From positions 54,876,289 through 54,940,288 of the forward strand of contig OU744731.1 in the NCBI GenBank assembly GCA_916613615.1: a stretch of DNA of 64,000 bases, read 5' to 3'. Every line of letters starts with the position of its first letter. The stretch's first letter is position 1. The position numbers were made by a program, and so were the translations under genes. The stretch comes from Steromphala cineraria (taxonomy: Eukaryota > Mollusca > Gastropoda > Trochida > Trochidae). The notes beneath the pieces were generated by a model that saw nothing but the letters and a program-made list of their open reading frames with translations, searched no databases and was not told the origin of the DNA. Positions 13,085 to 25,100 of this stretch are shown one piece after another.

Positions 13085-13434
13085 CATTCTCTCCCCACAG
13101 AGGCAGATCAAGTCATATTGATTTAGCCTCTGTTCTATTACGACGAAATTCGTTGGTTCCGGCAGTTTCCCCTGGCGGAAAAACAACTTTCATCTCAGTA
13201 CATTTGAATTTCTTTATCAAATGACAAGGCTTCTCGCATGGAAAGGGTGGTTCATATCACAATGCCTTTGTCTGTGTCAGTAGCCAAAATGATGATTTAA
13301 GAACAGCGTCGCTGATTGCACAACTAATTTTGATTGCCTCCAATCAGGCAGCTCCCATTCTATCCCACAAACTCGTCGTAATAGAACAGAGGCTAAATCA
13401 ACATGACTTGATCTGCCTCTGTGGGGAGAGAATG
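13085..13434. mobile_element. Mutator-like MITE, copy 1 (9 bp TSD)
   Basis: A 350 bp element with long inverted ends (about 60 bp), starting CATTCTCTCCCCACAGAGGC and ending in the reverse complement. It is flanked by a perfect 9 bp direct duplication, GTTTAAAGT, at 13076-13084 and 13435-13443. Copy 2 (44737-45060) shares the ends and interior and has its own 9 bp duplication. A 9 bp duplication with long inverted ends fits the Mutator/MULE superfamily. There is no coding capacity. Confidence 0.88.
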
Positions 13435-13443
13435 GTTTAAAGT

Positions 13444-14361
13444 CGAAGAGGTGTTTAATTGAGGTCGGAAATTATAGAAATCTTGCCTTGGAATGAGTTC
13501 ATGCAGGGGTAAAGAAACACCTCAATGTTAATCATTAAAGAAAAATCACAACACAATTATAAGATAAATACAATAAACAACACTAACAGTATAATTGGGT
13601 TGAAAGATGTAACATATTGTATATTCGCAATTGTTAATGAGACAGTGTCTCATTAGCAGAAGAAGAAGAAGAAAATTGTTTTATGAAAGTGTCACATGTT
13701 GCAATTAGCGCTCGTTAGCACATCCTGCCACCTGTACCTTACATATACAGTGTTCTCGTTATGGCATCAATTACCTGATCGTGATGTTGTTAATACCTAG
13801 CTGCTTGCCTTGCTAATTAAAGGCAGAGTTCTATCAGAGTATTTCTCGTGGAAACGAAATTCGTTTGTGTGCTCAAGTTTTCAAACATAAATCAACAAAA
13901 TCGTTACTCCCAGTAACATGTTTCAACATGGTTGTGTTATAATTGTGTAATAATAGCATTTTATTCACAAGCTGAAATGTTCCCTTGAAATTTGTTCTCT
14001 CATTAAATACCCAGATAAATATTGCTTGTTATATGTAATGTAAACATCCATATGATATCTCCTGCTTTGGAGGAAGTAAAGACTCTCACTCACTCACCCC
14101 AAAGGGAATGTCCCATTATATGACAACATTCAGTCAGAAAAATCAAGGGAAAATTATAGGATCTTTTTTGCAACATTCAAACCAATATATTTACATTGAG
14201 ATCAAGTTGTTTTTAGATTTTGTAGGAATAAAAGAAAAACAGAATTTTTGATATTTTAATCTTTGGGCACTGGCACAGTTGTTATGGTTGACTGTGAAGT
14301 GTATTGTACAATTACGTTATGGAACAATAAATTTGAATACATGTGGTGCAAATTCAACTAT
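13444..14361. other. No gene seen; small hairpin and (GAA)n
   Basis: A 9 bp perfect hairpin (AATGAGACA-G-TGTCTCATT) lies at 13635-13653, followed by (GAA)n at about 13658-13673. The line around 13740-13830 (CCTGATCGTGATGTTG..TACCTA) resembles 31925-32000 and 48862-48940, another weak dispersed repeat. Confidence 0.5.
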
Positions 14362-14590
14362 GGGGACGTAGCTCAGTGGTAGAGTGCCCGCTCGTCACCA
14401 GGAAGACCGGGTTTGGATCCCGGGTCGCGTCATACCAAAAAGACGTTAAAAGGTGGGAATTGTTGCTGTCTTGCTTGAGACTCAGCATTGTAAAGGCAGA
14501 ACAACGCATTAACTGGCGCTGCACTGTGGCTGCCGGGTGCTTAGGCACAACCCGAATTTCCCTGTACTTAGGACAATAAAGTGTTATTAT
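14362..14590 (+). mobile_element. tRNA-derived SINE
   Basis: The head (14362-14435) is tRNA-like. Its A-box region is TAGCTCAGTGGTAGAGTG and its B-box is GGTTTGGATCC, 30-40 bases apart as in RNA polymerase III promoters. It is not annotated as a functional tRNA because the acceptor stem is poor and a 150 bp unrelated body follows. The body contains ACTGGCGCTGCACTGTGGCT and ends in GGACAATAAAGTGTTATTA near 14590. It is a different family from the SINE at 48066. Confidence 0.75.
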
Positions 14591-14798
14591 TTAATTCATT
14601 AATAATCCGTTTCGTTTTTGCAATGATAAGATGCATCATACACATCCCAAATTACACAAACTTTCTCGAAGACAGGCAGGAGTGAACCAACTTATGGGAA
14701 GCATCTGTAGCTACGTTACATGGCTTGATTCTTGGTAACAAAAGATAGGACAAGATCAGAGTATGTTCCGAAATTGCAGCAAAAGACTGTCATCTGGA

Positions 14799-15267
14799 CT
14801 ATAGCATCTTCCGCACGCATCGGGTGAGATATGCATTTACAAGAAATTCATATTCACCCTTGCGACAACTCTACGGGAAAGTTGTGACTCTATCAGCGCC
14901 CCCTGTAGGACAAACAGAGTTATGTCCCTTGCGTCAGTCTAACTCGAACTCGAAGAGAACTTTAATTTCTAATTAATCCCTAAGTTGCGTTGTGACAACA
15001 TTCATAAAAACGATGCGTGAATATAGGTCCTCAAAATACTGCGTAGAATAAGGCTGTATCTCTCAGTTTCTATTTAGACATCGCATCGTTTTATTACAGT
15101 TGTGTGTGCTCAGTTGAAATATATCCTCGCTTTTGATTGGCCTACACCATAGCTCAATAATCAGGCTACTTCCTGTCACAACTTTCCCGTCGAGTTGTCG
15201 CAAGGGTGAATATGAATTTCTTGTAAATGCATATTTCGCCCGATGCGTGTGGAAGATGGTTCTATAG
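14799..15267. repeat. Large foldback, about 90 bp arms
   Basis: Arms 14799-14889 and 15175-15267 are about 90% reverse complements. The cores are TTACAAGAAATTCATATTCA and CACCCTTGCGACAACTC, around a 285 base centre. The form is that of a foldback MITE. I could not fix a target duplication. Confidence 0.8.
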
Positions 15268-16479
15268 CAACAATAGAAAAGCTTCACAAAAGAATTCCCC
15301 TCCTAGAGAGAGTGCCAAAAGGATCTGAGATATGAGAAACTGTTAACAAGAAATTACTCAATTCCCCATTATTCATGTTAAGCGTCAATTGATTGCTTAA
15401 TGTCTCATCACTCCATCAGTAATCGATAATACTCTAGCTTGTAAACCTTACAGCAACACTGGTAGTTGCTTCCGAGGATTGTTTTATGCTCGTGTATGTA
15501 TACAGACAGACAGATGTTTATATATATGCCATGTTGAACTGTAATCAACGATTTCTGAAAGATTCTAGTTTTAAATATCATTAAAAACTAGAATTCTGTC
15601 ATATTTTAAACTTTCTTAGGGACAATCACGGGGTTTGAACCATGGTATAACACTTTGGTTTAGATTTGAGTTAATTGCATGTTGTGTCAACATGTAAGGA
15701 GAAATACAGCATGAAAACATATATCGTACATGCATATGTAACCCAATCGTGAAACCCTAAACTTGCTTATTTCACCATATACATGTAAATGTACAAGTAT
15801 TTACCCCAAACAGTCGATTTTAAGTATTCTGCTTCGGGTTAAGCAGTTCTTAGAATGGACAATTTGCTATTGAGGTGTAATTGACTATTTCAATGCAAAC
15901 TAGAAACCTGTCCTTTCAAACTGCAATGAAGTGGAAATATGTACCACAGCATCTTCGACAGTGTGAGACCCACCCCTTTAAACTCGCCTTTATCACTCCT
16001 TTTGACCATGTCTTTAGACATTCATATTTATGTGCTTTATCAATTTTCTATCATCATTATGTACAAGGTAACTGTCATTATCATAGTACAGAGATTCTTA
16101 AATTTGCATCCATTCTCGACAAGATGCTATAAAAGAAAAGTTGTTATCAATTTGTACTTATGTTGTCCCTAAATTCAAAATACCACTTAAAGAAATGTTG
16201 TACACAATCAAAACAAGCAATTTCAACTTTGCCTAAAACCTTAGTTCAAGGTAACAGAAAAATTAGATTTTGATTTCAACTTTTCTTTGATCATCATTTC
16301 ACATTGTACATAAATGTCAATTAGTTGCATGGACACAAAGACTTCTTATGAAGTCTGGGCAATAAAAGAAGAAATGCCATTAAAATGTCTGCATTTTTGA
16401 ATTCCCAGACATACTCTGAAGCACAACAATTTATAGACTCATTCCATAAGTTTTGTCTTATAATGTCAAGTAGCTTCAG
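15268..16479. other. No gene seen
   Basis: AT-rich. A small imperfect hairpin lies near 15560-15595 (ATTCTAGTTTTAA and its complement). No coding signal. Confidence 0.5.
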
Positions 16480-17260
16480 TTTTGTCAATTTTTGTTTTTG
16501 ACATTTCGCTCACCTTAATCACCTAGTTCTGATGCCTTCTTACTTTTTACTTTTGATATGAATTTATTGTTTTATATTATATTAATGACGTACATAAGAC
16601 TGAATATTAGGAAATTGTATATGAAATGTTATTTATTTCTATGTCTCAAAAATACTGAATAAACCATTTTATCCTGATTTCGTTTGTTGTGAATGTGTTC
16701 TTAACAAGAAACATCACCAATCTCAATTTATGAGTACGTTAATATTATAGGTTTTGTTTAATAAGTGATATATAAAAACAGTTTTTTAAGGGCCAAACCA
16801 TTTGAACAATCTTATCGTTGGAAAAATCTTATTTGACATTGCAATACAATATGGAGACAATTTTGATTAATTTTAAAAAAGTCAATCGTCACTTCAAAAA
16901 TATAATTATCACCTTTTGCGGCAAAATATATCTAATTTAGCAATTACCAAGAGATCATAATTGACAACAGGTACTCCCCATAATGAAACCTATGACTGGA
17001 ATTCGCTTTCTTTCGACGTTTGTCTGCATAAATTGTACAAGCCTTAATTAGTAGAATTTGATTGCTTTCTGAGAAACTAAACCGGGAACAAATCTGATTC
17101 ACGTTCGTTTGAAACAAAATTGGTTGAGTTAATCTATTTCAGTCTGTTTTCTTGGAAGTAATCACTGGCACATGCAACTCCTATTGATTGTTTTTTAGAT
17201 CAGACCAGTACAAAGAACGACTTGAACAGTGTTCGATAAAGGAATCAATTAGGTTTCCAA
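16480..17260 (+). repeat. Dispersed repeat D, copy 1
   Basis: Order-preserving similarity to 29980-30720 and 33980-34540. Shared landmarks are TTTTGACATTTCGC.CAC near the start, a 'caccttttg.cacc/aaa' block, TTTGATT..TTT..., AAACCAAATTGGT-like text and GC.ACTCCTATTGA.. near the end. No open frame is shared, so it is probably an old non-coding repeat or a duplicated flanking region. Confidence 0.5.
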
Positions 17261-18583
17261 GGTTTTAGGTTTTCTTCTGCATTGTGCCTTAATCGTTAAC
17301 GGATAGCCAGCAATATATCAAGTTATTATTATCTAGATGATCCATGTAATTGTAAAAGTTGGTGATGATGGGTTTTTTTCAATCTGTCTATGGTTTCTTT
17401 TATGCATTTACCCTGATAACATCCAGATATGTGTTTTCTACTTAACTTACTGATTATCATACACAATGTAATTCGACTATAAATAAGTAATTTTCCCCTG
17501 TCCATTAACATTAAGACCTTTCTTTACTTTGAGCATTACCATTACACAGATCACACGTATAACGTCTTGGGTTAAATTTCGCCTTTGAACATCATTTTAA
17601 CCTTATTACAATAACCAAGTACAAGTGACATTTGCACAGCAATACAAAATTCAACTTGTTATCAACAACATTTCGCTCTGTTAGCCAAACAATAAGAAAT
17701 ATGACAACAAAACCTGTAAGCTTAATCAACAGAGATTAATATTTCTCATTTTAATAAATAGCGGATATTATATGTCAATGTCATTCTATATTTACGACAC
17801 GGGTGCTTAAGTTTTAGTATTATCGCTGATAAAGGGTTTGGTGTTTATATGATAGCTGAATTAGTTAAACATAGCAAAATCAACAAGGAAAGCTTACTTT
17901 TAATTGACAAAAATATAATAATTACAAGCTTTGGAATCAAAACAGAAAAAAAAAATTGTCCTGTGCAGCAAATTAAAATCTGCAGTTACCGACACTATGT
18001 TCTGTTTGGTCCATTTATCTAAATATCCACGTGTTCCTGTTTGTGAATTCAACTGAGTTTGAATAGAAAATTTGATACAAGCATTACACAACTTATTACA
18101 CAGTCAATCAAATGGACGATATGTTGTACATGTATTTTAGTTTTATGATAATGTTGGGCTTGCAATCAGAATGTCATAGAAAATTGATTATCACGATTAT
18201 CAGAATATCACAGATATTTGATTATCACGATAATGTCTATTACCTAAAAAGTGCTAAATGACGTGTTTGGAGATGCATAAACTTTTCACATAAGTCTTGC
18301 TTAATGTTTATGGGGGATATGATATACAGCTCAGATATGAACCCACATTTGGTGTTTTATAACATGTTCGTGTTGCACTAAATGCTTGACATCTCACAGT
18401 GTTAATTTGTCCCTGACGTGCATGGTTATGACAGGAACATTTTGAATCAATGGATACAGGGAAGAAGCTCAGTTGAGGAAATTGTCTTCATTGTAATAAT
18501 GTCTAGTAAATATATGGAGCGGAGCGGCGAGTCGTATAACCAACCATGTCGTGGACTAGACGACCAATACGAGTCATATTATA
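17261..18583. other. No gene seen
   Basis: AT-rich. No coding or RNA signal recognised. Confidence 0.5.
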
Positions 18584-18722
18584 AGTTGTATGCTTCTCAC
18601 GAGGGTAATACGGTCTAATGTACCATATTTGTAGAAATGTTGCTCGAGCCGCAAGGCAAGGGCTGACATTTCTACAAAGATGGTACATCAGACCGTAATA
18701 CCCGAGGGAGAAGCATACAACG
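18584..18722. repeat. Foldback, 57 bp arms
   Basis: Arms 18584-18640 and 18666-18722 are near reverse complements. Shared cores are TTGTATGCTTCTC, GTAATACGGTCT.ATGTACCAT and TTTGTAGAAATGT. The spacer is 25 bases and rich in CpG (GCTCGAGCCGCAAGG). A transcript could form a long hairpin. This may be the centre of a larger element. Confidence 0.8.
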
Positions 18723-19422
18723 TATTTATCTTACCGTCATGTCAGAAAAAAATACATAAATTTTAGTTTGACTGCCGAGAACGGATGAGCCATCACCGTT
18801 AGGACGGCCTTGACCCTTAATGTAAACAAAATGGCGTCGGCCAATCCGACTGAAATGTTATGAATCGTGTTACGTAAAACTTCTGGCCTAAACATGCTTA
18901 AAAACCTTTTGCTTTTAATTCTATAGCATGTGCAAATAATGTAATGCGGAATTTGTTTCGAAATAAAACATAGAATGACGAGAAAACAAATTTATAATTA
19001 ATAATCACGAAAACAGCTGATCGAAACTACGTAAACTCTGCACATTGCGTGTGTCATTTGGTAACGTCATCTTTAGGTTATGCGACACCTCTTCTCGGAG
19101 AGGAGCTGTTGCTATGGCAGCGGGGTACATGAAATCTGTACACCGTGAGAAGTGAGACTCGAGGGGTACATAAGATAAAACGATTCGATGATCAGCCAAT
19201 CAAAAACGAGTATGTTACTGTAAGGTAAGATAAAAACTTACTTATACCACGACCAACACAACGACATATAAAAACAAAACATATCTTTTAAAATGCCATA
19301 TGTAACTTACTAAATTGTAAAAATGCGTTGAACTATGTTCTCTATACCAAACAATGTGCCTCATCACGCTTTTAGAAGCTACCAAATATTCTTTAAAATA
19401 TGCTCTATAGTTACCTTATCCG
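18723..19422. other. No gene seen
   Basis: No coding region recognised. Confidence 0.5.
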
Positions 19423-19896
19423 TAGGGGAGACCGGGGTCAATAGTAACAAAAATCACTTAACTCAATATCTGCGGGCAATGAATGAACTCAGGTCAGTTC
19501 ACTTGTTAAACTCTGATAGAATGGCATCTTGGCTATAAAATCCACGCTCAGTTGTGTTTCTCGGACTTCATTTAAATAAGTTACAGTCATCTCACAAAGT
19601 AGGTACACCATGTTACAACCGTCCCCGTATAAGGGTCAATTGTAACACATAGAGGGGTCAATATTAACACAAAACGTTCACAAGTAACAAACTTTAATCA
19701 ATGAAATTAACAAACAAAGATAACATCAATTGTTCTTATTAAAATAACAAAGCAGCTGGAACACTTATCAACTACTTCTCAAACACAGAGAATCCGAAAC
19801 TGTGTCGTTATCCAGTTTTAAACTGAACTCAAAGTCATAGTTCTATGCTTTTTTTTAAACATATAAATGCCTTACACGAACATATTGTCGTGATAC

Positions 19897-20855
19897 TCAC
19901 ATATATAAATATATATGTAAATTAAACGATAACCAAACGTTATCACCAAGAAGAACAATATAACTCCAAAGACAGTAAGTTCTTTCTTTCAAACTTAAAT
20001 AAACCTTGGCGTGCGTTTGGAAATGCTTCATGTACGCAAGGAAATCATTTTGTTGCATCCATCCTGATCCATTTGCTCTGCCAGTACACCCCGGAGGTCC
20101 GTCTCTAATAAAGTGCTGTTTGAAGTTTTTTCTGGGGAATATCAGCATAGGTGGAACGCAGTTCCCAGTGGCATTAACTGCAAGAGCACAGGTGACTAGA
20201 GTTCCTCTTTCCTGTGATGTCAGAGCACCAATTTGCTTCTTCCCCGTTTGTGCAACCACATAACTTGGCCTTTGTACGGTTGTTACCCCTGTTTAATCTA
20301 TGTTGTACACATCATTTGGAAGGAAATGATATGTTTCGAGAACTTCAGCAAGGTTGTCAAAGAATCTGCCTACAGTTGCTTCATTAAAGGCTGTGGCTCG
20401 TGCAAGACTAGTTGCCTGTGGTTTTCTTACAGCCAGGTCTTTGTGTCTCTTCATGAAAGCGGTAAACCAGTCACTACTGGCCATTTTGGTTTCACGCCAC
20501 GAGGTTGGGAACTGAAGTTTATAAGTGACAGCACACTGATATGCTAATGTGCGGACCTGTCTTGGACTCAAGTCATAGTAGATGTTTGCCGCACGCTTGA
20601 GATATTTTACCAGTTCTGCCTCTTTTTCCTTTGAAACACCTTATTGTGAGGTTTGTACCCCATCACAGGTGGAACATGGTCTTGATTTTTCAACTTTAGT
20701 TTTTTACAATATCTCCACAAGGTCACATGACACAATTCATATGCTTCGGCTGTACTTCTAACAGAACGACCATATTTTAACACAGCTTCAGAGGCAGACC
20801 GTAATTTATTGTAGTTTTTTCCCCTCTCGGTTTTTCTTTTTCTGTGGCGCACCAT
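19897..20855 (-). pseudogene. pogo-like transposase, broken
   Basis: A start at ATG 20855 gives MVRHRKRKTERGK and a helix-turn-helix (SVRSTAEAYELCHVTLWRY), the N-terminal DNA-binding part of pogo/Tigger transposases. A frameshift near 20625 separates this from the CENP-B-like part (YDLSPRQVRTLAYQCA, RKPQATSLARATAF). The segment then reads VYNID-stop-TG: the Glu following the first catalytic Asp of the family's DETG motif is a TAA. The DDE core resumes with QIGALTSQERGTLVTCALAV, PPMLIFPRKNF and SGWM. A degraded LLGDNVWLSF sits where LLLDNH.SH is expected. The last third, with the third acidic residue, is missing. One frameshift, one nonsense codon and a 3' loss make it inactive. Confidence 0.88.
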
Positions 20856-20869
20856 GATTACCAAGTACG

Positions 20870-21286
20870 TTAACAGACGGCTTCACGTTTCAGTTCATCA
20901 ACCAGAGCGTCAATTAGATGGTACACTTGGAGTACATACACATCCTCGTCATTAACCAGTGGTTCAATATGGTTCAGGTAACGGCTAGCACATAATAGGA
21001 CAGAGAGAGGCTCTCTCCCGTTGTATGACGTAAGGATGTCCTCGAGTAATTCGGCAGATGTCGTCCCGAAGTATGTATTGTCCGTAACAAGGTTCATCAA
21101 CAGAAATATGATTTCCCATTGCATATCATCATTAGGCTCTGACAAAAACAGTTTGCTCAGAAAAATACAGAGATAATTTGTTTCCAATCTTCTTGTTCCG
21201 TTTTCTCTATACCCTATTTCACGTTTGTATATCTGTTTTATTATTCCTCCACCGCTCACACTCTTATCCAACCCATCGACAAGCAT
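20870..21286 (-). CDS. Accessory ORF inside the pogo element, unrecognised
   Basis: A 138-residue frame (first ATG at 21286) lies 14 bases upstream of the transposase ATG on the same strand, wholly inside the transposon. It is acidic and leucine-rich and probably mostly helical. Recognisable stretches are LETNYLCIFLSKLFLSEPN, MQWEIIFLLMNLV, ELLEDILTSYNGREPLSVLL and EDVYVLQVYHLIDALVDELK. Just upstream the DNA reads a pyrimidine-rich run ending TTTTACAG, a plausible 3' splice site. The piece may therefore be a captured exon or a second exon of the element's own transcript. It is free of stops while the neighbouring transposase is broken. I do not recognise the family and assign no function. Confidence 0.5.
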   Translation of the reverse strand: MLVDGLDKSVSGGGIIKQIYKREIGYRENGTRRLETNYLCIFLSKLFLSEPNDDMQWEIIFLLMNLVTDNTYFGTTSAELLEDILTSYNGREPLSVLLCASRYLNHIEPLVNDEDVYVLQVYHLIDALVDELKREAVC

Positions 21287-21737
21287 ATCTGTAAAATAAA
21301 GGGTAAAAGTTGCAATTAAAATATACAGGGGCAATTGTAACATCAAGTTTAATCCTATCGGGGTCAATTGTCTAACCCATCCATGTTAAGTCACATGACA
21401 CGCTTCAAAAACGTGTCGAGATGTTCAAACTTAAATTTAAATATCTGAATTAATGATTTTTCTTTTAACTAAGATTAAGTAAAATTCCAAACAACTATTT
21501 ACTAAGGCGAGAGAAAAAAAAGATGGAATTTCAAAATTTTTACTTACCTTAGCGAAATTTTGATTTTTGTCATTTGCTCAAATGTCGTAGCTCATACCGC
21601 CATGGCAGTTGGGTTGTAGAAGAGGGGTGTTAGGGGCGATAATTTGATATCTTCAAGGATGACATATGTGCTTTCCTCGAAGAGTAATTGCCCTTGTTAC
21701 TATTGCCCCGTGTTACTATTGACCCCGGTCTCCCCTA

Positions 21738-24415
21738 GTGTCTTTAATAACTATCTATTGAGCAGCACTTAAGTAGAAACTACGGTGACAACAACAGCGC
21801 GTGGGTCATGCTTTGCACGTGCACTACATGGTGAAAACGACATGGGCTCTGGAGAAGGCGACATTGTCACTGTGTCCAATGGAAGGTGAGGACGTAGGCA
21901 ACATTTCTCTACAAACATGGATGATGCGCCCAAATGGCAAGTGATTACTTTCCTCTCGATGGATTTAACATACAAATTTAGAATTTGGAAGTGTTTCTAC
22001 CTAAAAGAGTGCAATCTTGAAGTAAATAAGATATACGATATGGCAGAAGACTCCCATTACATGTTTAGTAATACGCGGTTGACCTTAATTCATTGAATTT
22101 TCTTGTCTCTTAAACAACCAATCAACGTGGACTGTATTTACATACTTTAGCATGTCCATACTTAATCGCCGGTGCAATTCATTTCTTTAACTTTATTTAC
22201 AGGCTGTTTATGTAAAGAATGTGTTTGAAGGTTGCATAAGAGCACATTTGCACCGTTGTATTGACTAGAGCATTAAATTGTCTTTTGAAGGAACTACAAT
22301 TAGTTTCCAACTTTTTTCATTGCATATATTTTCATGTCGGATACACGTGAGGAAGAAGCCAGGAATTCATTTACTTTGATGTTTTAGTTATTACCCATGA
22401 GAAAGTTATCTCCTATTGAATGAACAGTCTATATTGACGAGTCATAGATTCTTGATATTCTAAGAATGCACGATTTGATGTTCAATTACGTTTTCAAGAA
22501 GAAAATTAACATATATTCTCGTACCTTATTTTGGCATTCGAATGAACATGCGAGACCATAATTATCACGAACTGTCTGTTTAACAGTACAGTTGTCTAAA
22601 TTGTTTTGAATGCTACTTTAAATTACCCTGGTCTGTCATGGCTAGATAATGAGGTTTCTGTCACTAATCATTTAATTTAATTTAGATATAAATTTGTAGT
22701 GATTATTGTTATCAGAATTATGGAACAATCTCTCAAAAAATCAAAATTAAGAATTTCCTCCCAAACAATACACTATTGTTTATTAATAGGGCTGCGGGTT
22801 ATGAATTGTCACAGTTAATATTAAAATATAGCATATAAGTCATCAAAAGGATGACGGGAATTACAAAATCGTAAAATGAAGAAAATGTTAAGATCATTAT
22901 GTATTTAGGCTTCTGAAAATATTCTCCATCTCTATTCTCTATATGATTCAGTTTAATAACAATCTTTGCAGGTCTTTTATGGATCGACAAACACGACGCC
23001 TGTCAGGGAGTAAAAACATTTCCCTAAAACGGAAAAGATTCATATGGGTGAATCGTTTGTTTTAAGAGAAGAGAAGACGTCTCTCGGAGTCTCTCCGCCA
23101 AAACGAAGAATAGGCAGCAGTATTTCTCAGGTCAAAACGACGTCCTCCGACTGTAACAACTACATCCAACGATGACAAGGCTGCCGACAGAACCCTTACA
23201 ATTGTCAAAATATGAAAAATGTAAAAAGAAAACTAATAAAAGTTGTCCCATCGTTGATTGTCGTTATTTGAAATTGAAGGTATATGTCAAACCGTTGCAG
23301 TTACATTGATCGTGATCCATTCTGTTTTTAGTCTAGTCATGAGTTTAAGGAAAGTAGTTCCGGCTGATTCTTGGGTGTAGTATAACTAACATTTTGGTTA
23401 GTTATACCACGGGTCCAAACAATAGAGCCGTGGTATAAATCTTGTTACCTTTAATAAGATCATTCATTTGATTGTTATTGTTACAATGCAGTTGATGGTT
23501 ATAAATGTTTGATGAATGTACGTAGGATAAAGGATAGAAAACTTATAAACTTACTTTTATTTATTCATCTGATGACGTGTTATTCCTTACATCATTTCAT
23601 GTTGCGTTCTAGATATGGTGTCATCCAAACAATCAATAATTTGTATTTCTAAATGTCTTAACTTCTTTTAAACGTCAGAAGGCACCAGGATGTAAACTGA
23701 GTTACTCTTCTGTAAGATGAAATTGATGACATGGTATTATATCAGATCTTCTTGGAAATCATGATTTAACAATTAAATGAGTAAGCAAAAATATATTAGT
23801 ATTAGTATGTCAATGTACAATTTTAAACTTTCTCGAATTTTAATTTTTTATAAAAAACATTGATATTGTTTTGATGCCATATTTGCAAATATTGGTTACA
23901 TAACAAACTGATTCCATTGACGAGAACGAAAACTGGTTGATTGAAACCTTAGAACCATCAAAATTGACAGGGGAAAAGGGAACTGTGCCCATTGCTTTAT
24001 TCAGAAAGCACATCGATATCTGCATCAGAAATGAAAAATGGTGAAACATTCCTTGCTGAATGTGGGACAGTTCACGTCTTACAAAATATGACACAAAATT
24101 TCCAATGAATCCTTATCCTCTGTTAACACTTTTGAGGCTATTTCGTGATGGATGTATCACAATTGTATGTACTAAAAATGCTTATCGATACCAACAGAAT
24201 CGTAACCATAAAGTGTGTTCCGTCCGCAGCTTCAGGGTATGGTCAACTACGTATGTTTATTTGTATTTGAAACCCAAATTGTAAAGTGCATTTTACAGAA
24301 GGAAGGTCATCTTGGAGGGTACTTAATTGTTGAGATGTTGGTTGAAATAAAAAAAAGTATTGGGGCCCTCTTCTTCAAAATATGGACCCCCTGCCTGCCC
24401 TTTTTTTCATCGTGT
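21738..24415. other. No gene seen; 11 bp hairpin at 23380-23407
   Basis: GTATAACTAAC and its perfect complement flank a 6 base loop at 23380-23407. No coding signal elsewhere. Confidence 0.55.
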
Positions 24416-25100
24416 TCCAATACACCTTTATGCAGATGACACACAATTGTATCTCGCATTCAAACCAACAAACAGAAGATCCATCGATTCAGCCTTCAGA
24501 CATATGTCACTCTGCGCATATGACATTAAACAGTGGATGGCTTTCCACTTCCTAAAGTTAAACAGCGAAAAAACAGAACTCCTTGTTTTTTGTTCCAAAT
24601 CTGTGCGACAGAAGTTGAGTCTTCCTTCTTTTCAAATTGGAAACGATGTCATACAGCCATCACAGGAGGCGAGGAACCTTGGATATGTCTTCGAATCTAG
24701 TCTATCAGCCGAATCTCACATCAACAAAATATGCCGCAGAGCTTTGGCTAACATCCGTAACATTAGTCAGATAAGAAAGTACATCAATACCAGCGCTGCT
24801 GTCTCCTTGGTACAGTCATGTGTACTTTCACATCTAGACTATTGTAATGCACTTCTGTACGGTATACCCAAGACTATCATCTCAAAGCTGCAGCTGGTCC
24901 AGAACTCGGCAGCCAGAGTAGCAACAAGAACTAGAAAATCCGACAGAATAACGCCTATATTATTAAACGAGTTGCAAAGATGTACAAAGAATGAAAGGGT
25001 AAATTTTATTTTGAAACTTTGTGTAATGTCAAAGGTTGCTTTAGCAATGTTCTTTGACAGAAAATGTCTCCAGCTAATACGAAAGTTCCTGCAAGGTTCC
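24416..25100 (+). pseudogene. LINE reverse transcriptase fragment (CR1/L2/Rex1-like)
   Basis: The open frame begins at the RT catalytic box YADDTQLYLAF (24422). It continues with MAFHFLKLNSEKTELLVF, LGYVFESSLSAESHI and SCVLSHLDYCNALLYGIPK, followed by LQLVQNSAARV and RKSDRITPIL. This order is that of palm-thumb regions in CR1/L2/Rex1 LINEs. Upstream fingers and endonuclease are absent, so the copy is 5'-truncated. After about 24960 the usual HWLPV segment is replaced by NELQRCTKNERVNFILKLC, and the frame ends without the C-terminus. The fragment is dead. The 3' end at 49445-49840 could be from a related family. Confidence 0.88.

Larger units (their letters stand above)
19425..21735 (-). mobile_element. 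pogo/Tigger-type DNA transposon (dead)
   Basis: A 2311 bp element bounded by TA dinucleotides (19423-19424 and 21736-21737). Its inverted ends begin GGGGAGACCGGGGTCAATAG. Motifs of the type GGGGTCAATTGTAAC recur inside both ends. The minus strand carries a pogo-family transposase (19897-20855, broken) preceded by an extra ORF (20870-21286). The complete boundaries show that it moved as one unit. The damaged transposase means that this copy no longer can on its own. Confidence 0.88.

Noticed and set aside
14362..14435. Functional tRNA gene
   Set aside because: A- and B-box-like sequences are present. The acceptor stem is poor, however, and the sequence continues into a SINE body with an AT-rich end.
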